From positions 124,001 through 188,000 of the forward strand of contig WSUB01000033.1 of assembly GCA_019633425.1 (NCBI GenBank): DNA of 64,000 bases, read 5' to 3'. This stretch comes from Tulasnella sp. 424 (taxonomy: Eukaryota; Basidiomycota; Agaricomycetes; Cantharellales; Tulasnellaceae). Both the position numbers and the translations under genes were made by a program. The notes under the pieces were generated by a model. That model was given only the letters and a program-made list of their open reading frames with translations, was not told the origin of the DNA and did not search any database. Positions 44,551 to 56,166 of this stretch are shown one piece after another. Numbering within the stretch: position 1 is the first letter of the stretch; every line of letters begins with the position of its first letter.

Positions 44551-46323
44551 CTACTCGCAGAGCGAAACGACACCTGAAAAGCATCGAGAGGATTGACGTC
44601 AGAGAATTGCTATTGGTCCCAGATTCCACCCAGATGCTCACTTACATTTGCAGGTGTATGGTGCCTGGCACGCAGTAGGTCCGCTAAGAAAGGATCGTCC
44701 AAGAGTCAGATCACTGTTTCCGATAGTGTGGCGTCAACGGGAACTCACGTCCAGCTGGGAGCCTGGCAAACTCCCCAATGGCTCTGCAACGCACTGCTTG
44801 CGGTCGTGGTAGTCGTTGTAGTAGTGGTCTTTGTTGTCGTCGTGGTCGTGGTTGTCGCGGTCCCCGAACCGGTCGTCGGAGAGGTCGTCGATCCAATGGC
44901 ACCAATTCTGACGTTTGAGAATGTAACCGATGCGTTGGCTTCACTGGCTCGAATGTCGTTGATGTAGCCCGAGGTCGCGCTGCACGATCCGCGCGTGACA
45001 CCAGGAACAGTCGGGTCTTGGTCTTGCGGCCAGACTCCATCCAACCACTGCATGTTACGATCTTTATCGTCCGAAATGCTGAACACCAACACTCCTCCTC
45101 TTTGCAACGACTGGCCAACTTGGTTCAAACCTCCCAGCGACGCGAAGTAATTCGTCTCTCCAAAAGCGGCCTTCTCGTCGGCGCAAAAGTTGTCCTTGAT
45201 CGACATATAAGCTGGACTTGGAGAGAGACCGGGCAAGGTCGGGTTGTTGTTTGGAATGACGACACCGTTTTGGAGGTAGAAGCGTTTGATCTCGACGAGC
45301 TGGCCGTTGTCCGTTCCGTCGGAGGTGATGAACTGGGTGACGACGGTGAACTTTTTGGTGGTATCTACGGCCTTGCTAGCCCCATAGAACGAGGTGCTAC
45401 CCAATCGGTACGAATTCCAATCGCACCCGTCGGCGTCGCAGTTGCCGTCCGCAACGTCTGGATGACTGCACAAGCTCCCTTCACATCGAGTTTGGCCGCT
45501 GGTACTGCACGGGTGAGCTGAGAACGCGGATGCGTACTTGTTGGCTTCGAAAAGGTCCACCTCCCCGCAACAGCTGCCGTAGTGGGGGATCCATGCTGGA
45601 TCTGTTGATGTCAGGATGTCGAGCACGTTTGCCTGCAATCAACCGCGCCAACTGTCAATCTCGACCGCTTTTAAAGGGCGCAGGCACACAGTCGCGACGT
45701 ACCTCTCCATTAACCCACTGGTAGTTCCTAGTGCATTTCGAGTCGCAATACCCAGTGCCGTACTTGGCACCAGCTAGGTTGGGCGGGTACTTCGCCTTGC
45801 CGCCGTCCGCGTCCATCTCGACAAAGTAAAGCGATCCCTTGACACCGCACGGGAGGTTGGAGACGTCGACGTCGAAGGAGAACTCCTTGTTCAACAGCTT
45901 CCAGATTTCGTACTTGGTGCTGTCCGTCGCCGAAAGCATGTAAACGCGAGAACCGATGTTCTGTCCCGAGGAACCTTGAGTGACGTATTTGAGGTTGATT
46001 TGGTTGGTGCTGGTCGTGATGCCGTAGGTCCCGGCGTAGTCGGCTCCTTCCAAGGCACAATTCTGAGCGCATGGGGGTGGGTTCTCTGGTGGGCAGTAGA
46101 CTGGGTTCCACGGTGGATAGCAGCTGTCGGCATTCTGATAGTAGTGAAGCCAACGCCATTCTGCGTCGAGGGTTACTTTGCCTGATTGGCCCGTGCATGT
46201 GTTGGGGAGAACGCATTTGTACCATGTTAGAGGGGGAGGGTTTTCCGCGACGAGGGTACCGACTTTCTGAGCGGCAGCGGTCGATAGGATGGAGACGATG
46301 GTAGCAGAAAGGAGGGAACGCAT
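44551..46323 (-). CDS. Secreted GH7 cellulase with Thr linker and CBM1-like end
   Basis: CDS complement(join(44551..44573,44646..44683,44749..45632,45703..46323)), 521 aa. Cellobiohydrolase/endoglucanase family 7, acting on crystalline cellulose by a retaining mechanism. Signal peptide MRSLLSATIVSILSTAAA; TLVAENPPPLTWYKC; catalytic motif EVDLFEAN (E231, D233, E236 in the usual ExDxxE spacing); DRNMQWLDGVWP; VTFSNVRIG. A poly-Thr/Lys linker leads to HWGVCQAPSWTGPTACQ..YTC, a CBM1 pattern whose normal WGQCGG is changed to WGVCQA and whose last exon (VVSLCE) lacks the usual NPYYSQCL. The last two exons are tiny and less certain. TATA box about 60 bp upstream. Confidence 0.88.
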
Positions 46324-46382
46324 GGTTAAATCTCTGGGGTGAGTGTCCTGATGGAATTACGATCCCTGCGCAGTGCAGTCTT

Positions 46383-46390
46383 GTTATATA
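46383..46390 (-). promoter_or_regulatory. TATA box of the GH7 gene
   Basis: The minus strand reads TATATAAC, 60 bp upstream of the ATG at 46323, a normal TATA-to-ATG distance for a fungal secreted-enzyme gene. Confidence 0.55.
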
Positions 46391-46399
46391 TGCGTTCGC

Positions 46400-48460
46400 C
46401 GTCGGCATTAACGAAGTTTCATCGCAAAATTCGTGACAGATGAGGTACATGAGACCATACGCTATATCAGGAAGTAGTATTCAATGAACCTCTCTTGACC
46501 AACAGAGTCGCTTATGCGTTCGCCGAAACAAGCGGAATGGGGGGGATATCAAACTACCGACGAGCGCTTCTGCCATTCGTTCTTGAGCAAGATCGTGCGA
46601 CAAGGTCCCTATGTAAGCTAAAGTGGCAAGGCACAAGGGGTATGCCCCGCAGCAGGGGGCTCCAGGCGAAGGAAATGGAAGGCTCGGCCAAGCGATCCAT
46701 GCGCTTCGTTCCACCCGGACCGGGATTTATGGCCATCAAAGAAAGTCCCCCGTGCTTTAGAGATAGACCACACGATGACTTAATTTGGTACTTGTCACAG
46801 CCACCCATACGTCAGGGACCCGTGTTTAAAGAGTCCCCACTATAGAGGAGTTGAACCGCCGGTACCTCGAATGCGGAGTCGTGAACGTCAACCCTGAAAG
46901 CCCGATAGTCTTGGCAGGGGTGACTGTAGAGAAAAAATTAGAAGTTCGAAGGAATGATTGAGCACAGACATCAGAAGTTAAACCGATAGAAGAGCTGTCA
47001 GAGTCTGAGTTAAGCCTGCTTTCGTTCAAGGTGTGTGAAGGGCGGCTCCCCACGCAATTCCGTCGGCAACGTATCCGGCGGTCCACCTGCCTGTCTGATC
47101 AGATACACGCTAACCTAAAGAGCATCGCGCACCCAAATCCAGCAGCAAGTCCTTTGTGAAGTGAAGTACCGACGCACCGAGGTTTCTCAGACGGCGGCCT
47201 GAGGTGCCTGAAGCCGGTTTGGACAGCTTCCTTCCAGAGCATTATGGGCAGAAATTAAGAGGGAGTGTCTCGAGATTGTCAAGGAACCCGGTTCCTAGAG
47301 CAATCTTCAAGTGTTTACAACTTTGCCGCGCTGTGATCGTTCCGTGGAATCCGTATTTCCCTGGGACCGGTGGCAGGCTGTTTCGTCAGGATAAGGGGTC
47401 TTGAACTCTGTCAAAGAAACCTCGATCAGCTGATGTTTGTTTCCTAGAAGAGTGGTGAGGGCAGGAGGTTTATGCGGAGCATGAGTTGCTGGCCGCTTTC
47501 GAGCACATTAAGGCCGTGTTTCGGAGGAGCGCCGAACCTGGAGTCCATCCCTTCAATCAGCTTCGTCGATTGAGGCGCTCAAAGGGTGACTCAAGATCAG
47601 GAATGTGACACAAGGGGAGTGCAGCCACCTTCTGATCGAGAACAGGCGACGGGATGTGTGAAAATGACAGCGAATGTTGAGCACATGTCTCCAATCCGGA
47701 GAACGCACCTAGTTCTCTTATTAGTCAAAATTCAGCTGACGAACCTCTGGAAGCAGAGAACGCAAGCGTCGTGTTCCGAGTTCGGAATCGTCCCGAATAC
47801 GGCGTCCGCAGATCCATGCCATGTTCCTGGCCGGAACACTGCCCTTGTGTGAGAAGCCAGAAATGAGACCACTTTACCCTTGTTTGTTGCCAGCCACCTC
47901 ATTACGCTAAGTACTTCACGTCGGTGGCTTATTCGCTCAAGTCTCCCCCGTGGAGACCTTCGGACATGAATGGAAAGAAACGGGCGGCTAAAAGTCGGGA
48001 TGATGTCAGCGTGAAGATCAAAGGGCTGGATAGCCGCGGGTTGAGCAGCTGACAGCTGTCCCTTGTCGACAAAAGTGTGCCGTTGGGATGTTTCGGTGAT
48101 GATGCTGACTGGCCGCGGTCCGCGGATCCTCGCAGGGTCGAGAATCCTTGTCTTGGCGGGCTGCCGAATCTCAAGCTTCTGCTCAGCCCGCTGCTTCCCT
48201 GCCGAGAAGAAATTGGGTTGGAGAACCAATCAGATCGAAATACGAAGTGCCATGACCCAAAAAAAAGACATTCGGAGAGGACCACACATGTCAAAAGAAG
48301 GTGGGAAGCCGTGGAAAGTGTGCACGAAGGGGGTCCGTTGCGGCGTTGCCAGGGGTTATGTAAGTCAGATGCCGAGGCGGTGGGTCGACAACAAACGAAA
48401 GGAACCAACCCAAACGCGGAGTTCCAACCCCGGGGTTCGAAGGCTCCCGGAGGAAAAATG
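46400..48460. other. Intergenic, no gene seen
   Basis: About 2 kb between GH7 (-) and CE4 (+). Several frames of 60-165 codons on both strands overlap one another and show no signal peptide, family motif or plausible spliced continuation. It probably contains the upstream control regions of both secreted-enzyme genes. Confidence 0.4.
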
Positions 48461-48466
48461 CATTAC

Positions 48467-48475
48467 TTATAAAAG
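48467..48475 (+). promoter_or_regulatory. TATA box of the CE4 gene
   Basis: TTATAAAAG, 168 bp before the ATG at 48643, followed by a CT-rich leader (CCTTTCCCCTCCTTG, CTCTCTCTCAACCC). Confidence 0.6.
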
Positions 48476-48642
48476 ACAGCTGGCAGCTTGATTTTCTCCT
48501 TGTCTCCTTTCCCCTCCTTGATCGACAAAGAGTTCTGAAAAGCGACACTCACCCCCACTCTCATTTTTGTCTTTACAGTCTTTACTACCAACTACTACCC
48601 ACTCTCTCTCAACCCACTACACTCTTTACCTTTCTTTTCACA

Positions 48643-50129
48643 ATGAAGTTCTCATTCGCCGCAATCTTCGCCGCTGCCACCGCTTGCCTCGTCGCGGCCG
48701 CTCCCTCTCACCCAATTGCCCAGCGTGCAACTCCCTTGGCCAAGGTCTACTCGAGCTGCACCAAGAACAACACCGTCGCTTTGACTTTCGACGATGGTCC
48801 CTATGTCTACATGTACGACATCAGCAAGGCCCTCGTTGCCGCCGGTGCCAAGGGCACTTTCTTCGTGAGTCCCTGTGCTGTGGCACCAATCGCACTTGTT
48901 TTCGCCCTGCTCATTTTTCGTGATCCCATGAAAACAGGTCAACGGCAACAACTATGAGTGCATCTACGACGACAATGGCAAGCGTGTCAAGTACTTGTAT
49001 GACAAGGGCCACCAGCTTGGTGAGCTTGAGATGTTTCATCGTCCGGCAATTCTCTTGCTGACGAGTTCTATTCTTCCCGCTCAAAAGCCTCGCACACCTG
49101 GGCTCACGTTAGTACCCTATTATAGTATGCCGCAACCCGTCACACGATCACTGACCAACCAAACATCTTTTCTTGGTTCTTTTTTTTTGGAGAGCAGAAG
49201 GATCTCACTACTGTATGTCCGAACTTGTTCCGCTTGTGTGCTCGATTATGTACTGACCGCCACATCCTCCTCGTCTCCAGCTCACCTGGGACCAAATCCA
49301 CGATGAGATGTGGCGCGTTGAAGGTACCGTATCGGCATGTCGCGCTGAAGCTGTGGATTGCTAATAAATCTCGTTCCTGCGCATACAGAGGCTCTCATGA
49401 AGATCACTGGTGCTGTACGCGTCGTCTCCTTCATTTCTACTTTCACGTTTGTTAACCTCGTCCCTTAACCCTCTCTTTAGTACCCCGCCTTCATGCGTCC
49501 TCCTTATGGCAACTACAACGACCTCGTCCGTCAAGCTTCCTACATCCGTGGCCAAGCCCGTAAGCAAAGCCTTCTACCGCGTTCTTCAAGTCCAAAAAAA
49601 AACTCGTTTCTAACTAACCAATCACTACCCTCCCTCCGAGCAGTTGCTATTTGGGACTTTGACAGCGGAGACTCCATCGGCGCAACTTGGCAGCAAAGCG
49701 AGGCGGATTACGCCGCTCTCGTTGCCAAGAAGCCCAAGAACATTTTGGTGCGTCAACTTTGCCCCCTCTTTGAAAATCCATCCCATTTCAACGACTGATG
49801 GCATTTTCTCCTTCGACCAGCCTTTGAACCACGAGACCATCGAGACCACCGCCCACAAGGTCGTTCCTTACGTTATCAACCTCCTCCAGTCCAAGGGCTA
49901 CAAGTTGGTTACTCTCGCTGGTGCGTTATATTCTACTGTTATATACACTTTGGACTCGCTACTGACCATGCTGCAATGAAAAACAGAGTGCCTCGGCGTT
50001 GAGCCCTACCAATCAGTTACCAGCCCCTCAACTCCTGATGTACGTCGGCCCAATACCTCCTGCTCACCAAACGTGTCCACCATACTGACTAAATCTTTCC
50101 ACCTTGCACAGAGCACCTGGACCTGCTAA
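48643..50129 (+). CDS. Secreted polysaccharide (chitin) deacetylase, CE4
   Basis: CDS join(48643..48864,48938..49019,49088..49107,49198..49212,49281..49323,49389..49414,49481..49559,49644..49747,49821..49920,49987..50039,50112..50129), 253 aa. Carbohydrate esterase family 4; removes acetyl groups from N-acetylglucosamine polymers in the wall or from plant xylan. Signal peptide MKFSFAAIFAAATACLVAAA. NodB motifs: TFDDGP (48-53, catalytic base Asp and metal Asp), SHTWAH (metal His104 and His108), RPPYG (142-146), DFDSGD, and a C-terminal LVTLAECLG. Eleven exons, three of them only 15-20 nt (ASHTWAH, KDLTT, STWTC). No chitin-binding module or GPI tail. Confidence 0.9.
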
Positions 50130-50759
50130 GCACCCTTTTTACCTTTCACGGACTTCTTAATTCTTTCTGTTTCCACCCTTGTTACGCCTTTCACATTTTG
50201 TTTCGGACACTTTTTTTGCGTTGTAATCACCACTCGCACGACTCCAGCTTAATACCCTTCTCTCGCTTCTCGCTTCTTGGTGCCATAGGTTTCTTTGGAA
50301 CGTACTAGTCGTGGTGTACTTTCTTAGCACTTTGTTCTTGTTCAACTCACACACTCGTTGCCCCCGAACCCCCTCAGTGTGCCCCGAAGCTCGATTAGTC
50401 TAACCCGCTTTGGGGTGTCCGCAAGATCTCGTGGTTGGAAGAAAGCAAAGGGAATAAATACAATGCAAGGCCTCCAGTGCGAACGTACAAAACAAAGATG
50501 CATGGCAAGTGAGATCAACGAGGAAAGGTGGGTGAGTGATGGGAAAGGATGATGAGAGACGATGATACACACAGTCTTGGTGGTGAAGAAACGAGGAAGC
50601 AGAGATGTGATGATGGAGAAAGCAGAGAGGAGATGCGTCGTGCTGGCAGAGAAATAGCGGGGGTGATAGTGGAGGGGAAAATGCAGCCAAAGGAAGAGGA
50701 CGGAGAAAGGAAGAGACGGAGACGGAGAAAGCAAACACAAGACAGAAAGAAGAAAGAGC
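50130..50759. other. Intergenic between convergent CE4 and F-box genes
   Basis: 3' UTR-like T-rich sequence after CE4, then purine-rich sequence (50580-50760) that will be the 3' UTR of the minus-strand F-box gene. No coding signal. Confidence 0.4.
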
Positions 50760-52340
50760 TCAGAAGGAGAACATGGCCTCATTCGATACTCCATCCACAC
50801 CAATTCGCACCCATTCACGATTTCCAACCGAGGGGCGCATCCAATTCCTCTTCCTCGTCGCCAGCGAAAGCTGAGTCAAGCCGGACCCGCCCGGGACTCT
50901 CCAAGCTGTCAACAGCTCGCGTTCGGCCATGCGCGAAATCAACCCGTCAGGAGAAGCCCAGTGGTACTGGAAGTCGGAATTCTCGTCTTCTTCTTCCGGG
51001 TCGGGAGGGGCGATTTCAGAGGTGTCGAGTCTGGAGATGATGAGGATGCGGAGCGTGGTTAGGTAAGGTAGGCTCGAGACGAACTTGAGGAGGCAGTGAG
51101 CCAGTTTTGGGATCTACAGGGCACGAGTCAGCGGTGTGGCACACGACGAGGGAGCACACGAATGAAAACTCACGAGATTCCTGTCCACATAAGCGTACTC
51201 GATGACGAGGTCCTGCAGTCGGGGGAACAACGTCGCAATGGTCGTCAAGACCTTTTCGTCTAGTTCATCCAGTCGAAGAGCCAGCGTCGTCACATCGACT
51301 CTGCTCCCAGTCGCAATCTTCTCCAGGAGGGTGAAGTAGCCATCCTCCGCTTCGCTCGCCGCACCGCCCCTTAGCTGATCAACAATCTTGACCCCGCCAA
51401 CCGCCCGACCTCTGACCATGGCCGACACGACATCCCTCGGTCCAGCCACTTGACACAAGCTCCGAACAGCCACAGGCAGAATTCGCTCTGGAACGAACCC
51501 CTGGATCTCCCGAAATAACGACAAGGTGCGAATGGGGTTATTCGGCAGGCTGAGAAAGTCGGTTAAAAGTGCTCCCGAGAGCTCTTGTGCTTGGGGTGGC
51601 GTGGCGCGGAGGGACTCGAGCGTGTCCGGGAATCCCCGAGTAATGTATAGGTTCATGGTTTGATCGAAGATGGCGTGGTCGATTTGAAGCGATTGAAGTC
51701 CCGACGCTTGAGCGAGCGCTTCCACGGAATTGACGATGTTGTTGTACCCATGGATGCTCTGCGCCGTCTGGTACAGCTCCAAGCCCCGAATCGGAAGTCG
51801 TTGTGGGTTCATCGCGCACGTCTCGCGGTGACATGAGATGATGCAATGTTCCAGCACGAGTCGGCGAAGGGATGGGATTTGGTACAGGGCGCGGTGAAGC
51901 CTCGGTGGGATCTGGACGTTCCACAAATGGATCGTGTCCAGATTGGGGCACCTCAGTAAAGCCGACACGACGTGATCGAATGCGTGGTTCATCGCCTCGT
52001 TGGCGGGGTAATCGGGAGACTCCGGCGCTGATTCCTTCATGTACCAGTTCTTCAACGTGAACTTTTTGACGCAGGCAGCCACATCGTCATGCTTTTTGAT
52101 ACTCCTTGCACACGCTGCAGACACATGTGTGAGGGCTGCTAAGCGATGTGGAGCTGGTGGGTGGACGAAGCTGTAGACTTGAGGCCGGGAGAGAGTGACG
52201 TGCTCCCACAGGAGAGGTGTGACGATGTGGTTGAGTGTTCGACAGGTCCGAGCAAGTCGAGCGAGGTTGTCGGTGGTTAGCCCCCCGATCTCGCAAATGA
52301 GAATCCATATCTCGGGAGGGAACGCGCCCGACGGCGGCAT
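50760..52340 (-). CDS. F-box-type protein
   Basis: CDS complement(join(50760..51113,51174..52340)), 506 aa. An N-terminal F-box-like motif (about residues 7-50: FPPEIWILICEIGG, LARLARTCRTLNHI, PLLWEHVTL) is followed by Leu-rich segments such as CPNLDTIHLWNVQ and IPSLRRLVLEHC, typical of basidiomycete F-box/LRR-like families. Such proteins usually recruit substrates to SCF ubiquitin ligases through Skp1; the target is unknown. The single 60-nt intron joins DRNL to IPKLAHCLLKFVSSL in phase. No transmembrane segment. Confidence 0.8.
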
Positions 52341-54021
52341 AGAGAGGTCGATTCCTGAGATTGGTGTGTAGGTAGGCCTGTATCAAGCGTCATCAGTAAA
52401 TACTCTCGACCCAGATCCGTGGGTATGAAAAAGTCGCTGGAAGGCCCGCAGAATGATGGAAGCAAACTTACATTTGATAGAGGGTAGTTTGATGGTGCGT
52501 CTGACGTTCGATAAGGTCCAGTTTCCAAGTTATATAGGCCTTGGAGGCCCAATTCTCTGTTGCCGGCTCGTGGTGGAGTCGCTTGTGGGTAAGGGGGAGG
52601 GGTGGTGGTTGTGAAGGGAAGCAAAATATCGAGAGAGAAAAGAGAGATCTTTGTGAATAGCTCGAGGTTGATTTGGAGCTCAGCTGCCCTTCTCGCGTCG
52701 CGATCGGGATTCGCGCCGAACAGGGGAGCCACCCTTGAAACAGACTTTTGTTGCGGACCGCGTTCGTCATTGGTCTTCTCGGTGGTTTCTGGTGGCCGGC
52801 GCTGGCCACGAAAGACCCGCAGCGAGTGAACGAGGGTCCGAGTTGACGCAGACAACGTAGAGTCCCCCAATGCTACCCCATGGCACGAGACCTCTTGGTG
52901 GCCTTGAAGACGTCCTTCTATGCACATTGAGGGGGTTGTGGACTTGGTGGCCGATTCCCGGTCACCGCGGCGACGTCTCCCTTCAGCCGCGATGGGACGG
53001 CAGTTCAACGCGGCAGGCGACCCAACTCGGCCAAAAAAGGCCTTGGAACGAAGGGAAGTGCAGCGTTCTAGTACATATCGCGTGGACAGCCTTGGCCTGT
53101 TCCCTAATAGAAATTTATTGAGGACGGTCGACCGTAGGGCGCCAGAGGCATCTTCCGGGTGAACGAGCGGCCAAGTTGGACGTCTAAACGACAAATGCTT
53201 CGACGACACTCTGCAACAAATGCGGCCTCGTTAAGGAACTAATCTTTTTGCAACGAAAAAGTCAAAAGATAACGACCTTTATTCTTTGCCGACCTCGAAA
53301 TCATCGCGCGCTGGAAATGACGTGTTCATGCGCTGCGATGGCTCCTCAGGCGCGGTGCGTTCATTGTGTCAATGCGAGAAGCGAGGGTGCGCGCACGATT
53401 GCTAGTCGACCTAGTTTAATGACGAGGGTTGTTGTCGAAGCTGGAAGCACTTGCAAAGCGAATATTAGAGTCGTCAAGGCCTTTGGGGAGGTCAAGGGTT
53501 GAAGATCGGCCAGACATGTGGTGGCATGAAGGTTGGAGTTGGGACTGAGAGGTCGCTTAGGTCCCCGTGTTCGGCGCCTGAAAATACCAAAGTCACGTGT
53601 ATTTCCCCAGATTTCATAAGGAATCGTGTAGATACTCATAGATCACTCATGGGTAACGAAGATAAAAATGTCTAGAAAAGGAAATTCATTTGATCAATAT
53701 TGTTTGTGGGTTAATATATAGGAGTAGGGCATCGAAGCGATCGATCAGTACGATACGACCGAAGCGTGAAACAAAGCGAGGCAGATGATGGTTACAATTA
53801 CATGGGAGGTCCTAGAAGTTTTTTTGGTTGTCGCGATATAGACGTGAAGGACAAGAAACGAATATGGGTGTCTTTTCTATTATCCGATTAGAAGGCAGAT
53901 AGCCATGAGCATGAACGAGGAAGAGAAGAGAAGATTACTATGGACATGAGCTAACGGGAGGAAAGGAAACTAAACGAATAAGCAAGCGGACGACGAGCAA
54001 ATAGTATCTCTCCACGAGTCT
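52341..54021. other. Intergenic between F-box and integrase-zinc-finger genes
   Basis: About 1.7 kb. A 310-codon minus frame (52277-53209) overlaps the F-box start, has no recognisable domain and is not accepted. The 53640-54020 part is AT-rich and likely the 3' UTR of the gene at 54022. Nothing else seen. Confidence 0.4.
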
Positions 54022-56166
54022 TCAAGCGAAGACGTCAAACTCCTGTTCGACAGCCTCGGCAGCCTCCTTCGCGCTCGCCACCAAATCACCAAGCCCCTCA
54101 ATCTCCAGCTCACCAGCAGCATCCGCGTTCTCCCCCTCGTCCTCCTCTTCCTCTTCACCCAAGCCCGAAGACGCGCGCGAAAGGGAGGGTGCGACGGCAG
54201 CGGCGGCTTGAACGGCAAGCAACGCGGGGTCCGAGAGAGGAGACGGAGAGCGAGTGTTGGGGTGGGTTATCTCGCCGCGAGCTACTGCGTCCTCGGCGTT
54301 GTGATGGTGGTGGATGGCAGCAGTGGCGGACGCGTTGATGGCAGCAGCGAACGCAGGATCCATCGCAGCGTAGGAGAGCACGTCCAACCCGGTACCGTCG
54401 AGGAAGTCTCCGTCCATGCTGGGGCGCCTGGACAAGTCCAGCGCTCCGAACGTCTCGGCGGTAGCGCTGGTAGGAGCGCTGGGGATATAATAGTGTCCAG
54501 CCCCGAGATGGTCGAAATGGTAGACGCCGCCAGCAGGAGCTGAAACAGGAGGATGAGGAGGAACGGTGAAAAACGCCTCAGTCGCGCTGGGTGGGACGCT
54601 TCCAGCAGGAGTGGCATGATGATGGTGATGATGATAATGATGAGCGTCGAGACCGACGACGCTTCCGTTAACGGAGACAGCCGAGAGGAGAGGGGAGCTG
54701 CCACGATAGTCGTTGAAGTTACTTCCACTCAGGTCGATGGAAGCCGGAGCACCGAGACGGCGGACGCCTCCACCGATAACGGTCGCGCTGAGGGCGCGAG
54801 ACGGGAGAGGAGAAGGCGACTCGGGGTCGCGGAGAGAGATGGTCTCGGCGGCCTCGAGTTTGATTTGGGGAAGACCGAGGTACCCATGAGGAGCGAGACC
54901 CTGCGCGGCCCAACCAGCAGCAGCAGCACCATGAGGATGACCGAAATCACCAGGGCAGCTCCTAGCCAAACCGCGGTTCATCTCAACCGCACCAGGTACA
55001 CCAAGGTGGTAACCCCCAGCAGAAGCCGACGCCGAACCTCCACCAGCACCAGACGATCCACCTTGCGCCCATCCCTGAGCCTGGTTCTGGTCGACAGCGC
55101 TGACGGGGACGTTGCTGCCGTATCCGGAATCAGAGAACATGGAAGCGAGGGAGCTGGTAGTCGATCCGGAGGCGTCGCGGAACATGGGCTTGGCCTCTTC
55201 GAGGGCACCAGGCGTGAAGACGGGAGGAGCAGGCGCGGCGTGCGACAGATTGGATCCGGCGAGCTGCATGAGAGATGGATGGTGCGCTTGAGGAGGGTCG
55301 TACGAGAGGAGAGGACGGACGGGGTGAGCGAAGAGTCGAGGATCGGGTTTGCTCGCACTGGAACTAGAAGCGTTGTCGCCCGATCGGTTGCTGCCAGCTG
55401 AACCTCGAGGGCTGGGTCCGGCGCGATTGCGAAGTGGGGAAGTGATAAAGTCGATGTACTGTTCTTCGGCTCCTTGATGGCTGCCGCTGATATCCTTGAG
55501 CATGGCGACGAACTTCTTGGGATTGTTGCTCCTCTTCAGGACGCACGTCGGACAGGCCTTGACGAACTGCGCAACGAGCTCCTTGGGTATCCAGCTATAA
55601 TACCCCTTGATCTGCGCGCACGTCTTGTCCCTGCCCCCATGATAACACTCCCCGTGGCAGTGAACGAGGATCTGGTAGATTTGCTCCTTGGCAGCGACGG
55701 GCTTGTCTTCGTGCGTGACAGTGTATTCGCCTTGGAAGCAGGCGAGGACGAACATCTTGCGAACCCAAAAGCGGAATTGAGGAGTGCCGTAGGTGGTGTT
55801 GGTCGGGTCCATGAGGACGGCGTGGATGCAGTCGTACATCTCCTGGGTGATCAACGCCTTCTCCTGCTTCCTCTGGCTCAGGCCTTTCAAGTAGTTCTCG
55901 AGGATCTCTTCGAATTCGTCGACGCTCGGGAAACCTTGGTAGCTGCCGCTCTCGTCGGGTTCGAGGGCGTAGGTGCCTTCGGGGTGGTCCGAGTTGGGGT
56001 TGGCGGGGATGGTGCCGAGGGATGGAATACCGGGAGCAAACTCGAGTTGACGAGGAGATAGAGTGGCGGCGCGGTAAGCAGGTTGGACGTAGTTATCTCG
56101 AGGTCCGTAAGGTTGGTTGGTTTCCTTGGCGTAATGGCGCCGTTGCGAAGTCTCGGCCCGAGGCAT
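54022..56166 (-). CDS. Domesticated integrase H2C2 zinc-finger protein
   Basis: Intronless, 714 aa. Residues about 80-215 form a conserved domain ending in an integrase-type HHCC zinc-binding motif: H171-x4-H176-x28-C205-x2-C208 within HGECYHGGRDKTCAQIKGYY and FVKACPTCVLKR. This is the N-terminal zinc-binding domain of retrotransposon integrases. No DDE catalytic core, reverse transcriptase or long terminal repeats are present. The rest is low complexity: Ser/Gly/Ala/Pro-rich, His runs (HHYHHHHHH), a possible sumoylation site IKLEAAE, and an acidic end EEEEEDEGEN. I infer a host gene derived from a transposon, perhaps a transcription or chromatin regulator. Confidence 0.8.
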   Translation of the reverse strand: MPRAETSQRRHYAKETNQPYGPRDNYVQPAYRAATLSPRQLEFAPGIPSLGTIPANPNSDHPEGTYALEPDESGSYQGFPSVDEFEEILENYLKGLSQRKQEKALITQEMYDCIHAVLMDPTNTTYGTPQFRFWVRKMFVLACFQGEYTVTHEDKPVAAKEQIYQILVHCHGECYHGGRDKTCAQIKGYYSWIPKELVAQFVKACPTCVLKRSNNPKKFVAMLKDISGSHQGAEEQYIDFITSPLRNRAGPSPRGSAGSNRSGDNASSSSASKPDPRLFAHPVRPLLSYDPPQAHHPSLMQLAGSNLSHAAPAPPVFTPGALEEAKPMFRDASGSTTSSLASMFSDSGYGSNVPVSAVDQNQAQGWAQGGSSGAGGGSASASAGGYHLGVPGAVEMNRGLARSCPGDFGHPHGAAAAGWAAQGLAPHGYLGLPQIKLEAAETISLRDPESPSPLPSRALSATVIGGGVRRLGAPASIDLSGSNFNDYRGSSPLLSAVSVNGSVVGLDAHHYHHHHHHATPAGSVPPSATEAFFTVPPHPPVSAPAGGVYHFDHLGAGHYYIPSAPTSATAETFGALDLSRRPSMDGDFLDGTGLDVLSYAAMDPAFAAAINASATAAIHHHHNAEDAVARGEITHPNTRSPSPLSDPALLAVQAAAAVAPSLSRASSGLGEEEEEDEGENADAAGELEIEGLGDLVASAKEAAEAVEQEFDVFA

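Noticed and set aside
44790..44870. Simple-sequence repeat of GTNGTN type
   Set aside because: It is the coding sequence of the poly-Thr linker in the GH7 enzyme, not a separate element.
48425..48440. tRNA B-box-like GGTTCGAAGGC
   Set aside because: No A-box at the right distance and no cloverleaf could be folded. No tRNA was found anywhere in the window.
52277..53209. 310-codon open frame on the minus strand
   Set aside because: Overlaps the start of the F-box gene in another frame and shows no family features; Arg/Ser/Pro-rich composition fits the reverse of GC-rich intergenic sequence.
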